In this document: positions 53,675-62,549 of the stretch, one piece after another
How positions within the stretch are numbered: the stretch's first letter is position 1
Layout: every line of letters starts with the position of its first letter
From: Fulvivirga sediminis
Lineage (GTDB): Bacteria > Bacteroidota > Bacteroidia > Cytophagales > Cyclobacteriaceae
DNA length: 64,000 bases
Assembly (NCBI RefSeq): GCF_016757215.1
Contig: NZ_JAESIY010000015.1
Location: forward strand, 31,281-95,280
Direction of reading: 5' to 3'
Translations under genes and position numbers: made by a program
Notes under the pieces: model-generated
Told to the model about the DNA's origin: nothing
The model's input: only the letters and a program-made list of their open reading frames with translations
The model's database searches: none

Positions 53675-54847
53675 TTACAAGTCCACCTTCTCTCCATCCT
53701 CTAATAGCCTAAAACAATTATTATCTTTTATCAAAAGACCTTCTGAACCGAATTGTGGCCAGTTTTTGTGATAATCTTTAGCATGCTTCACATCAATACC
53801 AATGACTTTATCTTCATAAAAAGATTTCACTTTATGTTGCAAGGTATGCCCTACAATTATCCTTTCTGCATTAAATGTATTTAACAGAGACTCAACATTT
53901 GCCTGCTCAAGGTCTTCCTTAAAATAACCGCGATACCAACATATCCCTTTAGCTGAAGAAATCAGCATTTCTGTCTCGTTAGCTTGTACTTTAGGATAAG
54001 GAGCGGTATAATAGGTAGACCTCAAATAACGATTGATCTGCTCTATGTTCAAATCCATATCCGCCAGATCTGGGTGCAGCCCACCATGAACAAAAAGGTT
54101 TCCATTGATCAATTCCATCACATTTTTACTGGAAAGCCACCTGCCCAACACTGACTTCTTTCCAAGTAAATCAGCTTGGGTTTTACCCAAAATAGAGGCC
54201 ACAAAAGTGTACTTTAAAGCGGAAGCCTGATAATCGCCATACATGTTTTTTAGCTCATGGTTCCCTAGTATAAAATGAACCGTTCCTCCCTGAGCTTTGG
54301 CCTGCTGTTCCAGCTTATAAATAAACCAAAGCACCTGAGTTGTTGAAAAACCCCGATCAACAAAATCGCCATTAAGCACCAAGTGATTTTTACCGAAAAT
54401 CCAGTTCAGACCTTCATCAATCACCTTATTATGAATTAAAAAATCTCGGAAAGTTTTAAATCCACTTTCAATATCAGATATAGCTATAATCTGCTGATCA
54501 TCACTATATACACTTTCAGGTGATGTGAATTTCGCATTTATGGTGAAGTTGAAATATGTAGAATCTAAAGGAAAAAACACCTGAGCAGGAATAGGCTCGT
54601 TATGCTGATACTGAGTAGTATCTAAATAAAAACCTTCATCCTTATTCCCACGAATATAATAGGCCTGTAAAACACTGTCGCTTTGATAAAAAACATATGG
54701 CCCTTCACCATTAAGATTGATACGCGCATTATTATGGCCATATGATAGTTGAGCACCATGATAAATGCCCACTGGAATTAGAATGGCCAAAATCAACAAA
54801 AATGTAAGGCCAACATGCTTTAGGTAACGAAAAATTCTTCTTTTCAT
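53675..54847 (-). CDS. Membrane-anchored calcineurin-like metallophosphoesterase
   Basis: The 390-residue product has one N-terminal membrane helix (about 11-30), then a metallophosphoesterase domain with LNGDFVDRG, FILGNHE and IIVGHTLQH. The first metal motif (usually GDxHG) reads AISDIESGF, so His is replaced by Glu while the Asp remains. The domain most resembles PPP-type phosphatases (GDFVDRG, GNHE), and faces the periplasm if anchored by the helix. The substrate is unknown. Confidence 0.9.
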   Translation of the reverse strand: MKRRIFRYLKHVGLTFLLILAILIPVGIYHGAQLSYGHNNARINLNGEGPYVFYQSDSVLQAYYIRGNKDEGFYLDTTQYQHNEPIPAQVFFPLDSTYFNFTINAKFTSPESVYSDDQQIIAISDIESGFKTFRDFLIHNKVIDEGLNWIFGKNHLVLNGDFVDRGFSTTQVLWFIYKLEQQAKAQGGTVHFILGNHELKNMYGDYQASALKYTFVASILGKTQADLLGKKSVLGRWLSSKNVMELINGNLFVHGGLHPDLADMDLNIEQINRYLRSTYYTAPYPKVQANETEMLISSAKGICWYRGYFKEDLEQANVESLLNTFNAERIIVGHTLQHKVKSFYEDKVIGIDVKHAKDYHKNWPQFGSEGLLIKDNNCFRLLEDGEKVDL

Positions 54848-55065
54848 TTCAAATAAGTTTAATACGATTATTTTACCGCTACAAAGCTGTTTAAGATGAT
54901 GGTTGACAAAGAATTAATGTGATGATCTGCCTGACTTCAAGGGTAAACAATCAATACATCGCCTTTTTTCAGTTGAAAACCAGATTGAAGGTTTTCATGA
55001 TTAAAAAGCGGCTGTTGGTCACAAAAATTATCTCCTTTTAGTCAAACTCCTTATTTTGCAGCTTG

Positions 55066-55878
55066 ATGTTGAAAAAGAATTATTGGCTCGTACTGAAAGT
55101 ATTGATATTTATAAGCATAGCAGTTCCGCTTGGGATCACTACTTATGAAATCATATTTCTGGGCCGAGAATCAGTGGTTTTTCTGGGAGACTACTCCGCA
55201 GCTGTCGGGTTTACAGTAATTATTTACTACGCGCTTCTTTTAGTAGCGGGCATAATCTGGGTAGTGATACAACTGAAATCAGTCTTCACGCTAAAAAACG
55301 AAATAGAAAAAAATGAGCTTGTACATCTCAAGCGACAAGTGAATCCGCACTTCTTTTTCAATATGCTCAACAATCTGTATGGCATAGTCGATCAGGATAC
55401 AGAAAAAGCGAAAAAGCTTATTCTTACCCTTTCGGAAATGATGCGTTATGGCATATATGAAGGAGAGAAAAAGAGTGTACTGCTAGCCGATGAAGTAAAT
55501 TATCTCAAGCAATATATTGCGCTCCATCAATTACGGTATCACAAAAAAGTGGAGGTGAGTTTTAGTGTAGATACCGATGATGATAAGATGGAAATTATGC
55601 CGCTGACGTTTATTATTTTGGTTGAAAATGCCTTTAAACATGGCGTAGAAACATTACGAGATAATGCATTCGTTAATATGAAGTTAAAAGTGAACAAAGG
55701 AATTATTCAATTTGAAATAGTTAATAATTATGCGGTTGATGGCACAGAAGCTCAACCTGGCATCGGTATTAAAAATCTCAAACGCAGATTAGCCTTGGCT
55801 TATCCTAAACAACACCAGCTGTTACTCAATGATGAAACAGCCATTTATAAGGCCTTTTTAGAATTAAAAAATGGATAA
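55066..55878 (+). CDS. LytS-type sensor histidine kinase (short)
   Basis: The 270-residue product has two N-terminal membrane helices and the His_kinase/HATPase core of the LytS class. The phospho-acceptor is His95 in LKRQVNPHFFFNMLNNL; the N-box VENAFKHGVETL and G-box GIGIKNLKRRLALAYP are present. I took the ATG at 55066; a TTG one codon upstream would also be in frame. Its 3' end overlaps the LytTR regulator gene by 8 bases. Confidence 0.94.
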   Translation: MLKKNYWLVLKVLIFISIAVPLGITTYEIIFLGRESVVFLGDYSAAVGFTVIIYYALLLVAGIIWVVIQLKSVFTLKNEIEKNELVHLKRQVNPHFFFNMLNNLYGIVDQDTEKAKKLILTLSEMMRYGIYEGEKKSVLLADEVNYLKQYIALHQLRYHKKVEVSFSVDTDDDKMEIMPLTFIILVENAFKHGVETLRDNAFVNMKLKVNKGIIQFEIVNNYAVDGTEAQPGIGIKNLKRRLALAYPKQHQLLLNDETAIYKAFLELKNG

Positions 55879-56560
55879 ATACCTGATTATAGACGATGAG
55901 CCAGTAGCCCATGAGATCATAAAAAGTTACTGTGATAAGCTTCCTTATCTATCATTGGCGGCGCAGTGCTACGATGCTTTTGAAGCGCTGGAATATTTAA
56001 AAAAGTACTCCGTTGACCTGATTTTCTTAGATCTCAACATGCCGCAGCTCAAAGGCTTTGATTTTTTGAGATCACTTGCTAAGCCTCCAAAAATCGTAGT
56101 TACCACGGCCTACCAGGAATATGCCGTAGAAGGTTATGAACTTGATGTTATAGATTACCTCCTTAAGCCTTTTAGCTTTGAGCGTTTTCTAAAAGCCGTG
56201 AACAAAGCGCTTCAAACCGACACTCCCCTTACCGGAAATGACTCACCAATGACGGATCACATTTTTCTATATGAAGATAAAAAGCATATCCAGGTAAAGC
56301 TCAATGAAATACTTTTCATAGAAGCATCAGGCAATTATTGCAAAGTAATCCTAGAGAACAGCCAATTGCTGACCAGAACTAAAATATCAGAAATACTCCA
56401 AAAATTACCCGACAGCCGATTTATACAGGTTCATAAATCATTCATCATATCAAAAGAAAAGGTTGACAGTATAACCGGCAATATCATCACCATAGATGAT
56501 CACATTATCCCTATAGGCAAGCTGTTTAAACCACAGATTGAGATTTTTTTGAAGAGGTAG
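55871..56560 (+). CDS. LytTR family response regulator
   Basis: The 229-residue protein has a receiver (phospho-site Asp54 in LIFLDLNMPQLKGFD, Lys in YLLKPF) and a C-terminal LytTR DNA-binding domain (IFLYEDKKHIQVKLNEILFIEASGNYCKVIL...FIQVHKSFIIS). It pairs with the overlapping LytS kinase gene. Targets are unknown. Confidence 0.95.
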   Translation: MDKYLIIDDEPVAHEIIKSYCDKLPYLSLAAQCYDAFEALEYLKKYSVDLIFLDLNMPQLKGFDFLRSLAKPPKIVVTTAYQEYAVEGYELDVIDYLLKPFSFERFLKAVNKALQTDTPLTGNDSPMTDHIFLYEDKKHIQVKLNEILFIEASGNYCKVILENSQLLTRTKISEILQKLPDSRFIQVHKSFIISKEKVDSITGNIITIDDHIIPIGKLFKPQIEIFLKR

Positions 56561-56874
56561 GCTCTCTATTTAATGAAACATTAAGTTATACCTAAATTGC
56601 TGTAAGTGTAATATCTACCATAACTTACAATATTAGTCGCTCTAGCACTGTCATAAATTTTTCAAACCCTGCATGCTTTGTCATATACGCTTTTCTCAAG
56701 CCAAGTTGCTTTATCTGCTTATATCACTGGACAGTGTTTTATCATAGGCGAATTGAATCTTGCCTGACACATTCACCCCTTTTACATAAATCATAAACAT
56801 TCAAAACAAATTAAAATAATAAGTCAAATTTTTATATATTTCAAAGTCATAAAAGAATATATACATGTTATAGC
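56561..56874. other. Intergenic region before the Crp-like regulator
   Basis: About 314 AT-rich bases without a supported gene. One modest inverted repeat, TGTAAGT/ACTTACA (56601-56607 with 56623-56629), is the only structure seen. The promoter of the downstream five-gene run should lie in the last third. Confidence 0.5.
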
Positions 56875-57465
56875 ATGAGCGAATTAAAAAAATTCTTCAA
56901 CCAACTAACCCCTCTATCAGATGAGAGTTGGGATAAACTTTCATTATTATTTACTCCAAAAACTCTAAAAAAAGGCGAATACTTCATTAAAGAAGGGCAA
57001 ACGGCCAAGGAAATAGCCTTCATGGAAAATGGAATTGTGAGAGCGTTTTATAGAAACAATGAAGCCGTTGAATACAACAAGCATTTCTTTATCAGTCCCT
57101 GTTTTATTGGTGGCTATGCTTCACTTATCACAAAATTACCTAACCAAATATATCAGCAAGCTTTAACGGACTGTAAACTTCTGGTAGCCAATTATACTGC
57201 CATTAAAGAGCTTTATCAATCTTGTCACGATCTGGAACGAGCAGGGAGAGTGCTGGCAGAACATTTTTTTGTGCAAAAAGAAAAGAGAGAAATAGAATTA
57301 GTTTTGCTAGACTCAGAAAGCAGATATGAGATCTTTCTGAAGGAATTTCCTCATCTGGAACAGCAAATACCGCAGTATCACATCGCCTCCTATTTAGGCA
57401 TTACTCCTACGCAACTGAGCCGTATTAGAAAAAGAATGTCACGTGCCAGGCATTTATCAACCTAG
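56875..57465 (+). CDS. Crp/Fnr family transcriptional regulator
   Basis: The 196-residue protein has a cyclic-nucleotide-binding-like N-domain (LKKGEYFIKEGQTAKEIAFMENGIVRAFY) and a C-terminal helix-turn-helix (YHIASYLGITPTQLSRIRKRM). The effector pocket is divergent from Crp, so the ligand may differ or be absent, as in many short Bacteroidota members. It heads a run of five genes on the same strand with small gaps, and probably regulates them. Confidence 0.92.
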   Translation: MSELKKFFNQLTPLSDESWDKLSLLFTPKTLKKGEYFIKEGQTAKEIAFMENGIVRAFYRNNEAVEYNKHFFISPCFIGGYASLITKLPNQIYQQALTDCKLLVANYTAIKELYQSCHDLERAGRVLAEHFFVQKEKREIELVLLDSESRYEIFLKEFPHLEQQIPQYHIASYLGITPTQLSRIRKRMSRARHLST

Positions 57466-57469
57466 GTAA

Positions 57470-57928
57470 ATGCAATTTGCTTCTCCTTTTTTCACTTTTA
57501 TAAAAAAAAGCAAAGTGAAAAAAATAACAATTCTAATCATGTTCATATGCGCGTCAGCATATGGACATCAAAAACAAAATGTAATGGAAAAGCAAAAACC
57601 TTATACCATTTTGGTATTAATGAATGCCACCCCTGACTGGCTTTCATTGTCGAGAACAGAAAGAAGCGAGTTTCTTGAGAAAGAATTAAATCCAATTTTT
57701 TATAAAGTTGCTAAAACAGTAAACATCAGAATGTTTGACAGTGAATATTTTCACGCCTCTGTTTCAGACTTTATGATCATCACTACCTCGGATTTAGACG
57801 AGTACAAACTGATGATAGAAATGCTACGCGACACCAAGGTGTATGGAGTTCCTTACTTTGATATCAAAGATATTATAGTAGGTCAGGAAGAAATGTTTGA
57901 GGATTTTAACGAACTTTTAAAAGAGTAA
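57470..57928 (+). CDS. Darcynin-like protein
   Basis: The 152-residue product has an N-terminal hydrophobic stretch (KKITILIMFICASAYG) that could be a signal peptide, then a compact domain YTILVLMNATPDWLSLSRTERSEFLEK, which resembles my recollection of the small darcynin family of unknown function. It is 4 bases after the Crp-like gene. An internal Met (MEKQKPYT) would give a cytosolic form. Confidence 0.6.
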   Translation: MQFASPFFTFIKKSKVKKITILIMFICASAYGHQKQNVMEKQKPYTILVLMNATPDWLSLSRTERSEFLEKELNPIFYKVAKTVNIRMFDSEYFHASVSDFMIITTSDLDEYKLMIEMLRDTKVYGVPYFDIKDIIVGQEEMFEDFNELLKE

Positions 57929-57933
57929 TAGCC

Positions 57934-58668
57934 ATGATTATTACAGGTAGCACTATTCTAATCACAGGAGGCTCTTCAGGCATAGGTTTCGCTTTGGCCA
58001 AGAAGTTTTTATCACTAGGTAATAAAGTGATTATTACAGGCCGTAATCAGGGAAAGTTAGACCGAATAAAGGCTAATTTTCCAAATATCATAACTTTTAA
58101 GGGTGACGTCTCTGATAGAAGTTCACTGGATGATTTGATAGTATTTATTGAACAGCAACACGCTGAGATCAACATTCTGATTAATAATGCTGCTGTTCAA
58201 TACAATTATGATTTTATAAGTGAGCCAGATCTCACTTATAAAATTGATTATGAGGTAGCTGTAAACATTAAAGCACCAATGACTTTAACAGGACTCTTAC
58301 TTCCTCTTCTTCTAAAGAATAAAAACAGCGCCATAGTAAATGTAAGTAGCGGCCTATTTATTGCCCCAAAGCAATCTGCCGCAGTATATTGTGCCAGTAA
58401 ATCAGCGCTGCACAGCTTTACCAAGACGCTTAGGTATCAGCTAGAAGATACTTCTGTAAAAGTATTCGAAATCATTCCTTCGCTGGTGGACACGCCAATG
58501 ACAACAGGTCGAGGTAAGTCGAAAATCAAACCAGAAGAACTTGTGGCGGAGTTTATGAAGAGTTTTGAGAAAGATAGATTTGAAATCTACATCGGAAAAA
58601 CCAAATTATTGAAATTTATACACAGACTATCTCCAAAAATGTCAGATAAAATCATGAAAACCACATAA
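57934..58668 (+). CDS. Short-chain dehydrogenase/reductase (DltE-like)
   Basis: The 244-residue SDR has the cofactor motif TGGSSGIG, NNAA, the catalytic Ser in NVSSG and YxxxK in YCASKSAL. The length and tail resemble the DltE-like group. It is 5 bases after the darcynin-like gene. The substrate is unknown. Confidence 0.92.
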   Translation: MIITGSTILITGGSSGIGFALAKKFLSLGNKVIITGRNQGKLDRIKANFPNIITFKGDVSDRSSLDDLIVFIEQQHAEINILINNAAVQYNYDFISEPDLTYKIDYEVAVNIKAPMTLTGLLLPLLLKNKNSAIVNVSSGLFIAPKQSAAVYCASKSALHSFTKTLRYQLEDTSVKVFEIIPSLVDTPMTTGRGKSKIKPEELVAEFMKSFEKDRFEIYIGKTKLLKFIHRLSPKMSDKIMKTT

Positions 58669-58690
58669 TTAACCCTTAACCAGTAAATCC

Positions 58691-59170
58691 ATGAAACCTT
58701 TAATTGTTTTAATCATAACCTTTTGCATTGCCATTTTAATCAATAAAATTGTTAATGGTAATTATAATTTAGCATTGTCTGGTAGAATAGCGATGGCTGT
58801 TATGCTAGCCTTTACCGCAATAGCTCACTTTGCTTACACCACAGGTATGAGTATGATGATACCATCTTTCATACCCTTCAAAACTGAGTTGGTGTATTTG
58901 ACAGGCATCATTGAAATTGTTGCAGCTATTGGGCTGTTATTACCACACTATAGAATAATCACAGGTTGGTTGTTAATCTTATTCTTTATACTCATCCTTC
59001 CGGCCAATATTTATGCGGCTATGTATCATGTTGATTTCCAGCAAGCCTCTCTGAATGGTAAGGGCCTTACCTATTTATGGTTTAGAGTGCCTTTGCAAAT
59101 TATTTTTATTGTCTGGACTTATTTATCTGCTGTCAAAACTTCATTAGTTGAAACCCATCTGTCTTTCTAG
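58691..59170 (+). CDS. DoxX-like membrane protein
   Basis: The 159-residue product has four membrane helices, with the small-residue pattern of the DoxX family (AMAVMLAFTAIAHF, GIIEIVAAIGLLLPHYRIITGWLLILFF). DoxX-like proteins are often linked to redox or thiol stress. It follows the SDR gene by 22 bases. Confidence 0.8.
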   Translation: MKPLIVLIITFCIAILINKIVNGNYNLALSGRIAMAVMLAFTAIAHFAYTTGMSMMIPSFIPFKTELVYLTGIIEIVAAIGLLLPHYRIITGWLLILFFILILPANIYAAMYHVDFQQASLNGKGLTYLWFRVPLQIIFIVWTYLSAVKTSLVETHLSF

Positions 59171-59183
59171 TAAGTGTAATTGA

Positions 59184-60092
59184 ATGAAAAGTATGATTAG
59201 AAGGCTGGTACTCACATGCATTAGTTTAATCATCTTTAGTTGCTCTGAAAAGGATATCATCGAAGATAGTAATGAGCTTTATATTCTGCCCGTGGTAGTG
59301 CATATTATTCATAATGGAGAAACTAAAGGAATGGGTAATAACTTATCTAATGACCGCATTTTTCAGCAGATTGAAACTCTCAATAGCGACTTCAGAAAGA
59401 AAAAAGGGACATTAGGTTACAGTAATGATCCATTAGCTGGTGATGCAAAAATTGAATTTAGGTTGGCTGAAATTGATCCATCAGGCCAACCTACGAACGG
59501 CATAACCAGAGTGAACGCTCAAGAAGTAGAATATGATATTGAGGAAGGTGGTTGGTTTTTTGACTACCTCCCTCATTATGCCTATTGGGATGATTCAAAA
59601 TATTTGAATATCTGGGTATTTCCATTTGAACCTAATATTATTTTAGGGCAAGCTTCAATGCCCAGGGCCAATCTACCCGGTCTTACCAACTCAGACACCA
59701 CTGGTACTACCGGCGTCATGATTACAACCGCTCATTTTGGTGAGTTTGATGTTGAAGGAGGTTCAAACCTGGGCCGATCTCTAACTCATGAAATGGGACA
59801 TTTTTTAGGTCTTGAGCATTTATGGGGTAAAGTAGAATACGCACAATGCACTGAATATGATGATTATTGTAAAGATACTCCCTACGTTTCCAGCCGAACA
59901 GGGAGTTGTAAAAACACATCTAATGACATCTGCGATTCCTCACCTGTGCTGATTCATAATTACATGGATTACACAGATGATATATGCATGAATATGTTTA
60001 CCCATGATCAGATAAGACGCATGCGTTTCGTAATAGAAAACTCAATTTCAAGGCATTTATTAACTATTTCCCCTGTAATAAGTAGAAATTAA
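59184..60092 (+). CDS. M43 pappalysin-like zinc metalloprotease lipoprotein
   Basis: The 302-residue product has a lipoprotein signal (LIIFSC, Cys20) and the extended metzincin motif HEMGHFLGLEH (His202, Glu203, His206, His212), with the Met-turn segment HNYMDYTDD downstream. The N-terminal pro-region is short. It is a surface or periplasmic protease, possibly acting on a specific protein partner as pappalysins do. It ends the Crp-headed run. Confidence 0.93.
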   Translation: MKSMIRRLVLTCISLIIFSCSEKDIIEDSNELYILPVVVHIIHNGETKGMGNNLSNDRIFQQIETLNSDFRKKKGTLGYSNDPLAGDAKIEFRLAEIDPSGQPTNGITRVNAQEVEYDIEEGGWFFDYLPHYAYWDDSKYLNIWVFPFEPNIILGQASMPRANLPGLTNSDTTGTTGVMITTAHFGEFDVEGGSNLGRSLTHEMGHFLGLEHLWGKVEYAQCTEYDDYCKDTPYVSSRTGSCKNTSNDICDSSPVLIHNYMDYTDDICMNMFTHDQIRRMRFVIENSISRHLLTISPVISRN

Positions 60093-60211
60093 ACATTCAA
60101 GTATTCATATTTTCATCACTCAAAGTCTTTGCCCCGAAAAGTAGATATTACTTATTATTCAATGATCACCTTATTTCAGCAGATCTTCAATTAAGCTTTC
60201 TACCATAGACA

Positions 60212-61969
60212 TTAGTGCCCAATATTTAAAGGTATCCCCAAACTGACACCAACGCGAGAGCCCTTCATTTGATATACCGACTTACTACTATATAATGAAG
60301 AGAATGGCAGTTCGAAATAAGGTGAGATTATCATCTGAAAACGGTGAATATTAATCGGATTTTCTACTCCTACCTGCACCGATCCTATGGTACTATTTCT
60401 GTCAAATAAATGACCAGATTTATTCAAGTCAGTTTTAGAAGAAACCACTTTCATAAGTCGGAAATCGGCAAAAAGGCTTCTCTCAACGGATAAAAGCCTT
60501 ACTTTATGAAGAAAGCCTACACTTAGCCCTACATAATTAGTGCTATTTTGGACTTCATTATGAGAAACATTCATAAATGTGTTTACATCAAAAGAATCAG
60601 GAGACACATTGATTACCTCAACACTATCTGCTACCAAAGGAGTATAAGTATATGAAGTATTATCTCTCGTATTTAACCAACTCACCGTACCTGAAATAGA
60701 AGTTCGATCGGTTAGCTTGTATCTGGCTGATAGAGAAATCTCATAGCCCGCATTTTTTAAAGAGAGCTCATTCATATTATCTACCGATGAAATATAAAGC
60801 AAGTCATTTTGAGGGATTATGTGTTTAAAACTATAATTAACATCAGCCCCTAATAGCAAAGACCATTTAGAATGCTTGAGCTCCTTGTTTTGCTCTTCTT
60901 TTTCTTGCTTCAGTTCTTCGTCCTTTAGCTTTTCCTTTTTCAATTCTTCAGTCTTTTCAGACTCTAGTGAATCTGGAATTGAAAGAGGTGAACTCTTTTC
61001 AATAGTTTGCTCCTCTTTTGAATTTTTATTATGATTATCATCTGATGCAATACCGGAGTTTTCTTCATACGAAATAATGGGAGAATTTTTATCCTCTTTT
61101 TCCAATCCCGATGTTGATGAATCATTGTTGCCGGTTTTACTAGACTTGAGCTCAGAAGCACCCGCTTCAGCGGAAGAGCTAGTTTTATTTGAATCAAAAT
61201 AGGCAGCCGTGTTTCTTCTTCCGTCTGATTTACTCGCATCATTTACAAGCTCCGGCACTAACTCCTCTTCAGAGCTAGTTTTCTTTTCTGAGGACGTCTC
61301 ACTTTTTTCTGAAAAGATTTTTTCATTCCCTGCATAAGCATCTCCTCTAACTGTTTTTTGTGCATTAAGCGTATATCTCTCAGATTTAGCCTTAGTATTA
61401 TTAATGCCTGACTTGCTTCGTTTCTCACCTTTTGAGTTTTTATCATCATTGCTACTATTCGACAGAAATATTGAAGACTCATTCACTTCGGCAGATGGTG
61501 GTTGAGCAGCTTTTCCTTTGTCATTGCCTGGAATATCACCAACTGTTCCATCACTTTCTGGGCTTTCATTCCCTTCATTTTGAGTTTGAAGGCTTATATT
61601 GTCATTAGCAAAATCATTCTCCTCCGAAGCACAGTCCGAGGAAGGCATGTCTCCGTCAGCCTGATCGGAAGAGACTGAGGTATTTGACACATCCTCTAAC
61701 AGAAGATCATTGTTGCTATTGGACATCACGGTGGTAGTAGCCCCACCGCCTATGTTTATAAAATTAGAATCTAATAAATAATACCCACCTCCGATTAACA
61801 GTAGCAATGCCACAACAGATAAAGCATACCATTTCTTTCTGCTATTATCTTCAGCATCTAGCGACTTATTCAATTTTTGCCAGCCGTCAGCAGGTGGAGC
61901 ATCTTCCCAACTCTCAAATCTATCTCTAAAGTGCCCCCCAAATTTATCCTCTTCACGCGATTGACTCAT
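60212..61969 (-). CDS. Anti-sigma-like inner-membrane protein joined to an outer-membrane beta-barrel-like C-terminus
   Basis: The 585-residue product starts with a cytosolic segment (FRDRFESWEDAPPADGWQKLNKSL) like the sigma-binding N-terminus of Bacteroidota anti-sigma factors. One membrane helix follows (about 47-66), then about 300 residues of low-complexity Ser/Asn/Asp/Glu/Lys linker, and finally about 210 residues with strands typical of PorT-like outer-membrane barrels (WSLLLGADVNYSF, YEISLSARYKLTDRTSISGTVSWL, GVSLGIPLNIGH). If it is not cut, it would span from cytosol to outer membrane. Its start overlaps the ECF sigma gene by 17 bases. Confidence 0.8.
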   Translation of the reverse strand: MSQSREEDKFGGHFRDRFESWEDAPPADGWQKLNKSLDAEDNSRKKWYALSVVALLLLIGGGYYLLDSNFINIGGGATTTVMSNSNNDLLLEDVSNTSVSSDQADGDMPSSDCASEENDFANDNISLQTQNEGNESPESDGTVGDIPGNDKGKAAQPPSAEVNESSIFLSNSSNDDKNSKGEKRSKSGINNTKAKSERYTLNAQKTVRGDAYAGNEKIFSEKSETSSEKKTSSEEELVPELVNDASKSDGRRNTAAYFDSNKTSSSAEAGASELKSSKTGNNDSSTSGLEKEDKNSPIISYEENSGIASDDNHNKNSKEEQTIEKSSPLSIPDSLESEKTEELKKEKLKDEELKQEKEEQNKELKHSKWSLLLGADVNYSFKHIIPQNDLLYISSVDNMNELSLKNAGYEISLSARYKLTDRTSISGTVSWLNTRDNTSYTYTPLVADSVEVINVSPDSFDVNTFMNVSHNEVQNSTNYVGLSVGFLHKVRLLSVERSLFADFRLMKVVSSKTDLNKSGHLFDRNSTIGSVQVGVENPINIHRFQMIISPYFELPFSSLYSSKSVYQMKGSRVGVSLGIPLNIGH

Positions 61970-62510
61970 ATCTTACTTTATTGGAATGATTAATTTTTGT
62001 CTTCATTATGTTCTTAGCCCTTGAAAGCTGAGACTTGGAGGTGCCTTCTGAAATATTCAGCTTCTCCGCTATTTCCTTATGACTATACCCTTCTATAGTA
62101 TACAGGTTAAATACAAGCTTGCAGCCCAGGGGTAAATCAGATATCAACTCCAATAGCTCTTGCATGCTTAGTTTACTGAGTATTTTTTCATACTCCTGGT
62201 TATAATCCTGCCCTTTTGCATAATCAATAGAAAGATTATCTGCATATTTCTTATTCTTATGATAATAATTGATAGCAGTATTCACGGAGATCCTTCTTAT
62301 CCATGCCTCCAGAGATTGAATCTCCTCCTTTGACTTCTTTAAAGAAGAATAGATATTGATAAAAGCCTCCTGGAAGATGTCATCGGCATCATCTCGCTCG
62401 GTGGCATATCGCCTACATATTCCTATAACTTTAGGCGCATACTCTCGATATAAAGCCTCCTGAGCTTTACGACTGTTCTTTCTGCAACCTTTTATCAAAT
62501 CTTCTTTCAT
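61953..62510 (-). CDS. ECF-type RNA polymerase sigma factor
   Basis: The 185-residue protein has sigma region 2 (LYREYAPKVIGICRRYATERDDADDIFQEAFINIY) and region 4 (LPLGCKLVFNLYTIEGYSHKEIAEKLNISEGTSKSQLSRAK). It is paired with the overlapping downstream anti-sigma-like gene and follows the Ig-like lipoprotein gene by 39 bases. Confidence 0.95.
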   Translation of the reverse strand: MKEDLIKGCRKNSRKAQEALYREYAPKVIGICRRYATERDDADDIFQEAFINIYSSLKKSKEEIQSLEAWIRRISVNTAINYYHKNKKYADNLSIDYAKGQDYNQEYEKILSKLSMQELLELISDLPLGCKLVFNLYTIEGYSHKEIAEKLNISEGTSKSQLSRAKNIMKTKINHSNKVRYESIA

Positions 62511-62549
62511 AAGCCAAATAAGACGGACTAACGCCGCTTAATCGTTTTA

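Noticed and set aside
56601..56629. Inverted repeat TGTAAGT/ACTTACA
   Set aside because: Short arms, a 15-base loop and no T run; chance occurrence in AT-rich DNA is likely.
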